Source of the DNA: HyVt-337 sp964428895
Lineage (GTDB): Bacteria; Planctomycetota; Phycisphaerae; SM23-33
Reading direction: 5' to 3'
DNA: 17,422 nt
Assembly: GCA_964428895.1 (NCBI GenBank)
Contig: CAYRZU010000069.1
Span: forward strand, 1 to 17,422
In this document: positions 13,862 through 17,422 of the stretch, piece by piece
Position numbering within the stretch: the stretch's first letter is position 1
How the letters are laid out: each line of letters opens with the position of its first letter
Made by a program: the position numbers and the translations under genes
The notes under the pieces: generated by a model
Told to the model about the DNA's origin: nothing
What the model saw: only the letters and a program-made list of their open reading frames with translations
The model's database searches: none

Positions 13862-15067
13862 ATGACGCAGTCCAAGAGACTTTCGCCCGCCAAGCGAACG
13901 GCCAACGTAACCTACGCGGTTCGCGACGTGGTGGTCCTGGCTGAGCAAGTGGCGGCCACGGGCATGGAGATGCTGTACCTGAACATCGGCGATCCGCCGC
14001 TGTACGATTTCCGTACGCCCGAGCACGTGGTTGATGCCGTCAACGACGCTATGCGGGCCAACCTTTGCGGCTATGGCCCGTCGATCGGGACGGCCGACGC
14101 TCGTCGCGCCATCCGGGCCGAGGCCGGGCGAAAGGGCGTCGGGTCGATCCAGGAGGTGTTCGTAACGACCGGCGCCTCCGAGGCGATCGACGTGGCCCTA
14201 ACGGCGCTGGCCGACCCCGGCGAGAACGTGCTGATTCCGGTACCGGGCTATCCGCTCTATGCGGCCATCCTCAACAAGCTCGGTGTCGAGGAGAACCACT
14301 ACTTCCTGGATGAATCGAACGGCTGGCAGCCGGACGTGGCCGATATCGCCGTGCGGATCAACGACAAGACCCGCGCTATCATCGTCTGCAACCCCAACAA
14401 TCCCACGGGCTCGTTGACTGACCGTCAGGCGCTTCAGGCGGTGATGGACCTGGCGGCCGAGCACAATCTGGTCGTGCTGGCCGACGAAATCTACGACAAG
14501 CTGATCTTTGACGGCGGCGAGCATGTGCCGATGGCGTCCCTGTCGGCCGACGTACCGGTAGTGACCTTCAACGGGCTGAGCAAGGCGTATCTGGCGCCGG
14601 GATTCCGGATTGGCTGGGGCATCGTCAGCGGCGCGGCCGGCATGCTGGACGATTACGTTGAAGCGATTAATAAACTCCTGCGCATGCGGCTGAGCGCCCA
14701 TCACCCGGGCATGCAGGCGATTCCCGCGGCGTTGGAGGGCGACCACGGTCACCTGACCGAGGCGATGGCCAAGCTCACGCGGCGGCGCGACGTGACGGTC
14801 CAGATGCTCAACGCCATCGACGGCATCAGCTGCGCGTCCCCGGGCGGGGCCTTTTACGCGTTTCCGAAGTTGCACACGGATCGGCCCGATAAGGAATTCG
14901 CGGAAGGCCTCATGCGGGCCACCGGCGTGGTGGTGGTTCCCGGCAGCGGGTTCGGCCAAGCCCCGGGCACGCAGCACTTCCGGGTAGTGTTCTTGCCGAA
15001 CGAAGACATCCTCGAGCAGGCGTACCGGAAGATCGGCGAGTTCGCCGGGGCGTTCCTGGCCGGGTGA
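13862..15067 (+). CDS. Class I/II PLP aminotransferase, AlaA-like
   Basis: A 401-residue PLP-dependent fold-type I aminotransferase. Motifs in order: NIGDPP (41-46), the YGPSIG substrate loop (71-76), NPNNPTG (177-183), ADEIYDK (207-213, Asp208 and Tyr211 contacting PLP), NGLSKAY with the Schiff-base lysine K241, and GFRIGW with the phosphate and carboxylate-binding arginine. The opening (TYAVRDVVVLAEQ) and the FNGLSK block closely resemble E. coli AlaA, which interconverts pyruvate and alanine using glutamate. Aspartate or LL-diaminopimelate transaminase is less likely but not excluded. ATG 13862 is chosen; a GTG immediately before it gives nearly the same protein, and AAGGA lies about nine bases upstream. 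It ends 80 bases before etfB and may feed pyruvate to the downstream redox module. Confidence 0.88.
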   Translation: MTQSKRLSPAKRTANVTYAVRDVVVLAEQVAATGMEMLYLNIGDPPLYDFRTPEHVVDAVNDAMRANLCGYGPSIGTADARRAIRAEAGRKGVGSIQEVFVTTGASEAIDVALTALADPGENVLIPVPGYPLYAAILNKLGVEENHYFLDESNGWQPDVADIAVRINDKTRAIIVCNPNNPTGSLTDRQALQAVMDLAAEHNLVVLADEIYDKLIFDGGEHVPMASLSADVPVVTFNGLSKAYLAPGFRIGWGIVSGAAGMLDDYVEAINKLLRMRLSAHHPGMQAIPAALEGDHGHLTEAMAKLTRRRDVTVQMLNAIDGISCASPGGAFYAFPKLHTDRPDKEFAEGLMRATGVVVVPGSGFGQAPGTQHFRVVFLPNEDILEQAYRKIGEFAGAFLAG

Positions 15068-15070
15068 GCT

Positions 15071-15099
15071 TTGACATCGGCCGCCGCCTGTGGCAAGCT
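15071..15099 (+). promoter_or_regulatory. Possible promoter for the etfBA-oxidase operon
   Basis: A perfect TTGACA (15071-15076) is followed after exactly 17 bases by CAAGCT (15094-15099), preceded by an extended -10 TGG. The -10 is poor, so the call depends on the -35, the spacing and the TG element. Predicted leader about 42 bases. Confidence 0.45.
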
Positions 15100-15147
15100 G
15101 TGACCCCTTCGACGACGTTGGCTAGAGCTGTTGCGAGGATGTGCTGA

Positions 15148-15945
15148 ATGCGAATCGTTGTTCCGATCAAACAAGTGCCCGGCACGGACACGGTCAAGAT
15201 GGACGACCAGACCGGTACGATGGTCCGCGAGGGGGTCGAGGCGATCATCAACCCGCTGGACCTGTACGCGATTGAGCTGGCCATCGAACTGCGCGAAGCG
15301 CACGGCGGCGAGGTGATCGCGATTTCCATGGGACCCAAGCAGGCGGCAGAGGCGTTGCGTGAGGCCGTCGCCATGGGGTGCGACTCGGCGGTGCTACTGT
15401 CGGACAAGGCCTTCGCCGGGGCGGACACCTGGGCGACCAGTTATGTTCTGCAAGGGGCCATCCGGTCGCTGGGGGATGTGGATCTGGTGATCTGCGGCGA
15501 ACGGGCGACCGACGGTGAGACCGGACAGGTGGGCCCGGGCATCGCCGCCTTCCTGGACTGGCCCGTAGGTACCTACGTTTGCGCGTTCGAGGGCTTCACG
15601 GGCGGCCGAGCCCACCTGCGCCGGATGGTCGAAGGCGGCTGGCAGCGTGTGGCCGTCCAGACCCCCGCCGTACTGACGGTGGTCAAAGAGATTTCCAACC
15701 CGCGACTACCCACCTTGCGGGGCAAGCAACGGGCCAAGACCATGGACCTGCCCACGTGGGGCGCCGCGGACATTACCGTCGAAGCCGACAAGCTCGGGCT
15801 GAAAGGGTCGCCGACGCGCGTGGTCAAGATCGACCGCCCCAAGATCGCGCGAGCGTGTCAGAAGTTAACCGTCTCCGACGATCAGACGTTGTCGGCCGCT
15901 GTGGACGCGGTCGTCGAGCTCTTGCGTCAGAAGGAGCTTGTTTAG
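15148..15945 (+). CDS. etfB: Electron transfer flavoprotein beta subunit
   Basis: A 265-residue beta subunit of the soluble ETF heterodimer, which carries electrons between flavin dehydrogenases and other acceptors. It begins MRIVVPIKQVPGTDTVKMDD, as in the family. It contains INPLDLYAIELAIELRE, the GCDSAVLLSDKAFAGADTWATSY segment and the nucleotide-binding loop CGERATDGETGQVGPGIAAF (about 117-136). That loop binds AMP in classical ETFs and a second FAD in bifurcating ones. The recognition-loop region VVKEISNPRLPTLRGKQRAK is intact. GAGG lies about nine bases before the ATG. It is followed two bases later by etfA. Whether the ETF bifurcates cannot be decided by eye, but the operon context favours it. 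Confidence 0.95.
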   Translation: MRIVVPIKQVPGTDTVKMDDQTGTMVREGVEAIINPLDLYAIELAIELREAHGGEVIAISMGPKQAAEALREAVAMGCDSAVLLSDKAFAGADTWATSYVLQGAIRSLGDVDLVICGERATDGETGQVGPGIAAFLDWPVGTYVCAFEGFTGGRAHLRRMVEGGWQRVAVQTPAVLTVVKEISNPRLPTLRGKQRAKTMDLPTWGAADITVEADKLGLKGSPTRVVKIDRPKIARACQKLTVSDDQTLSAAVDAVVELLRQKELV

Positions 15946-15947
15946 TC

Positions 15948-16955
15948 ATGGCCAGCGAGGGCGTTTGGATTCTGGCTGAGCAGTTCGAGGGACGGGTCTT
16001 GCCTGTCAGCTTCGAACTGCTGAGGCGCGGGCGCGAACTGGCCGACAAGCGCGAGACGACATTATCGGCCATGATCTTCGGCGATACGATCGACGACGAC
16101 GGCCTGGCCGAGCTGGTCGCACGCGGGGCCGACCGCGTGGTGGTCACCGAGGCTCCGGAACTGGCCCACTTTCGCGTGCAGCCCTATGCGGCCTGCATGA
16201 GCGGCGTGATTGCCGACTACGAGCCGGAGATCGTGCTGGGCGCGGCGACCACCACCGGGCGCACCTTGTTGCCCTACGTGGCGGTGAAGGTCTATGCCGG
16301 CCTGACCGCCGACTGCACGTCGCTGGACATCGACCCGGAAACGGGCAATCTGCTTCAGATTCGCCCAGCCATTGGTGGCAACGTGTTGGCGACGATCAAG
16401 ACGCCCGACCATCGGCCGCAAATGGCAACGGTTCGCCCGCACTCGACACGGCCGGCCGATCTAGTGGAAGGCCGAACCGGCGAAATCATCCGCTCGGCCC
16501 CGCCGGCGGAATCTCTGGTCAGTCACACCGAACATCTCGAGTTCGTTCCCGACGAAAGCGAGCACCACCTGGAAGACGCCGATGCGGTGGTGGCGGTCGG
16601 GCGCGGCATCAAGAAAGCCGAGAACGTTTCGGTCGGTCATGACCTGGCCGATGCGCTGAACGCCGCCTTGGGCGCCAGCCGAGAGGTGGTCGATCGCGGG
16701 TGGCTGCCCTATCCAACGCAGATCGGGCTATCGGGCAAGACCGTCACGCCGAAGCTCTACATTGGCCTGGGCGTTAGCGGCACGATTCAGCACCTCGCCG
16801 GGATGCAGACGGCCGAGACCATCGTGGCCGTCAATACCGATCCCGATGCGCAGCTGTTCAACGTGGCTGACATCGGCATCGTGGGCGATCTGTTCGAGGT
16901 CGCGCCGGCCCTGGCAGCGGCGTTGCGGCAGGCCAAGGAAGGGAGCGCGACATGA
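15948..16955 (+). CDS. etfA: Electron transfer flavoprotein alpha subunit
   Basis: The 335-residue alpha subunit, partner of EtfB. The N-terminal domain starts GVWILAEQFEGRVLPVSFEL, and the FAD-binding C-terminal domain has GLSGKTVTPKLYIGLGVSG, IQHLAGMQTAETIVAVNTD and FNVADIGIVGDLFEVAPAL. These hold the residues that bind the FAD phosphates and adenine. It has no N-terminal ferredoxin-like domain, which some ETF-alpha subunits of lactate dehydrogenase complexes carry. ATG 15948 is taken because the family N-terminus begins there and AAGGAG lies about eleven bases upstream, inside the end of etfB. The frame is open further upstream, but only as a shadow of etfB. Its stop TGA overlaps the ATG of the next gene (ATGA), indicating translational coupling. 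Confidence 0.95.
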   Translation: MASEGVWILAEQFEGRVLPVSFELLRRGRELADKRETTLSAMIFGDTIDDDGLAELVARGADRVVVTEAPELAHFRVQPYAACMSGVIADYEPEIVLGAATTTGRTLLPYVAVKVYAGLTADCTSLDIDPETGNLLQIRPAIGGNVLATIKTPDHRPQMATVRPHSTRPADLVEGRTGEIIRSAPPAESLVSHTEHLEFVPDESEHHLEDADAVVAVGRGIKKAENVSVGHDLADALNAALGASREVVDRGWLPYPTQIGLSGKTVTPKLYIGLGVSGTIQHLAGMQTAETIVAVNTDPDAQLFNVADIGIVGDLFEVAPALAAALRQAKEGSAT

Positions 16956-17422
16956 GTCAGGCGTCGTCTCCCTACAACGCGTTGACTGAGCCCGTGGTCG
17001 CCGAGCTGCGCAAAATCGTGGGGGACAAGTTTGTTGTCTTTGGCGACCCCGACGCCCTCGAGCCCTACAGCCACGACGAAGTCCCTGACAAGCGGTATCG
17101 GCATATGCCGGAAGCACTGATTCGCCCGACGTCGGCCGACGAGATCGCGGCGATCCTGAAGGTCGCCAACGAAGCCAACGTTCCGGTGACGCCGCGCGGG
17201 GCCGGTAGCGGCTTGGCCGGCGGGGCCGTGCCCGCGATGGGCGGCATCGTCCTGTCGGTGGACCGAATGAACCGCATCCTGGAGATCGACCGCGACAACA
17301 TGGTCGTGGTCTGTGAGCCGGGCGTGGTCACCAGTGAAATCAACGAACGCGTCGCGGAGCTCGGTCTGTTCTACGCGGGGTATCCGATGAGTTTGGAGAC
17401 CTGCTACGTCGGCCGCAACGTG
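16952..17422 (+). CDS. FAD-linked oxidase (GlcD / LctD type), N-terminal part, truncated by window edge
   Basis: The first 157 residues of a flavoprotein with a PCMH-type FAD-binding fold. Visible landmarks are the opening helix VAELRKIVGDKFVVFG, YSHDEVPDKRYRHMPEALIRP, and the FAD pyrophosphate-binding loop PRGAGSGLAGGAVP (about 84-97). GGIVLSVDRMNRI, CEPGVVTSEINE and YPMSLETCYVGRNV follow, just before the expected EN-AGG loop. Members oxidise glycolate, D-lactate or other 2-hydroxyacids. The start overlaps the etfA stop by four bases. EtfB-EtfA-oxidase is the order of the lctBCD electron-confurcating lactate dehydrogenase of Acetobacterium woodii, so lactate (or a similar 2-hydroxyacid) is the leading substrate guess. 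Glycolate and other hydroxyacids remain open because the substrate domain lies outside the window. Confidence 0.9.
   Translation, partial: MSQASSPYNALTEPVVAELRKIVGDKFVVFGDPDALEPYSHDEVPDKRYRHMPEALIRPTSADEIAAILKVANEANVPVTPRGAGSGLAGGAVPAMGGIVLSVDRMNRILEIDRDNMVVVCEPGVVTSEINERVAELGLFYAGYPMSLETCYVGRNV

Noticed and set aside
1..17422. CRISPR array, insertion sequence, integrase, toxin-antitoxin or defence island
   Set aside because: No regularly spaced repeats, transposase, integrase or nuclease-type genes were found; every confident gene is metabolic, translational or envelope-related.

Overview
This 17.4 kb window is GC-rich, densely coded chromosomal DNA from a bacterium that most resembles a planctomycete, possibly of the Phycisphaerae. 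That placement is inferred from gene content: two divergent uroporphyrinogen-decarboxylase-fold proteins, a Gfo/Idh/MocA oxidoreductase, and a short PheT without the usual tRNA-binding domain and not adjacent to pheS. No 16S rRNA or other decisive marker is present. I see no tRNA, rRNA, CRISPR array, insertion sequence or phage gene.

Layout. (1) 1-2084: end of a surface-polysaccharide locus, with the C-terminal part of a GT4 glycosyltransferase converging on a WcaJ-type initiating sugar-phosphate transferase; their 3' ends overlap. (2) 2257-4923: a URO-D family protein followed by a small RNA-free gene interrupted by an in-frame TGA where the family probably has tryptophan. These converge on a second, more distant URO-D-like gene, and the two genes share one CTAG as their stop codons. 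(3) 4937-7208 (minus): a Gfo/Idh/MocA oxidoreductase with promoter and terminator, and a SAM-dependent methyltransferase behind a near-ideal sigma-70 promoter with a terminator-like hairpin in its leader. (4) 7394-10564 (minus): a 1056-residue tandem acyl-CoA dehydratase activase (two ASKHA domains, cysteine cluster, DUF2229). (5) 10565-11064: a 500-base stretch without a protein gene. It holds the activase promoter and, on the minus strand, a rod-shaped RNA ending in eight U that matches 6S RNA in sequence blocks and architecture. (6) 11065-13676 (minus): pheT followed by a bacterial PH-domain membrane protein. (7) 13862-17422 (plus): an AlaA-like aminotransferase, then etfB-etfA and the start of a GlcD/LctD-type FAD oxidase, tightly spaced as one operon.

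How the genes work together. The etfB-etfA-FAD oxidase order is that of the electron-confurcating lactate dehydrogenase operon of acetogens. With an alanine-type aminotransferase just upstream, it suggests a pyruvate/alanine/2-hydroxyacid redox module. The ATP-dependent activase would energise a 2-hydroxyacyl-CoA or aryl-CoA dehydratase/reductase encoded elsewhere. Together these point to an anaerobic or facultative lifestyle.

The signals most worth checking are the 6S RNA candidate, the TGA-for-Trp gene, the promoter-attenuator arrangement before the methyltransferase, and a probable leaderless mRNA at 4923. I found no clear undescribed defence or mobile system.
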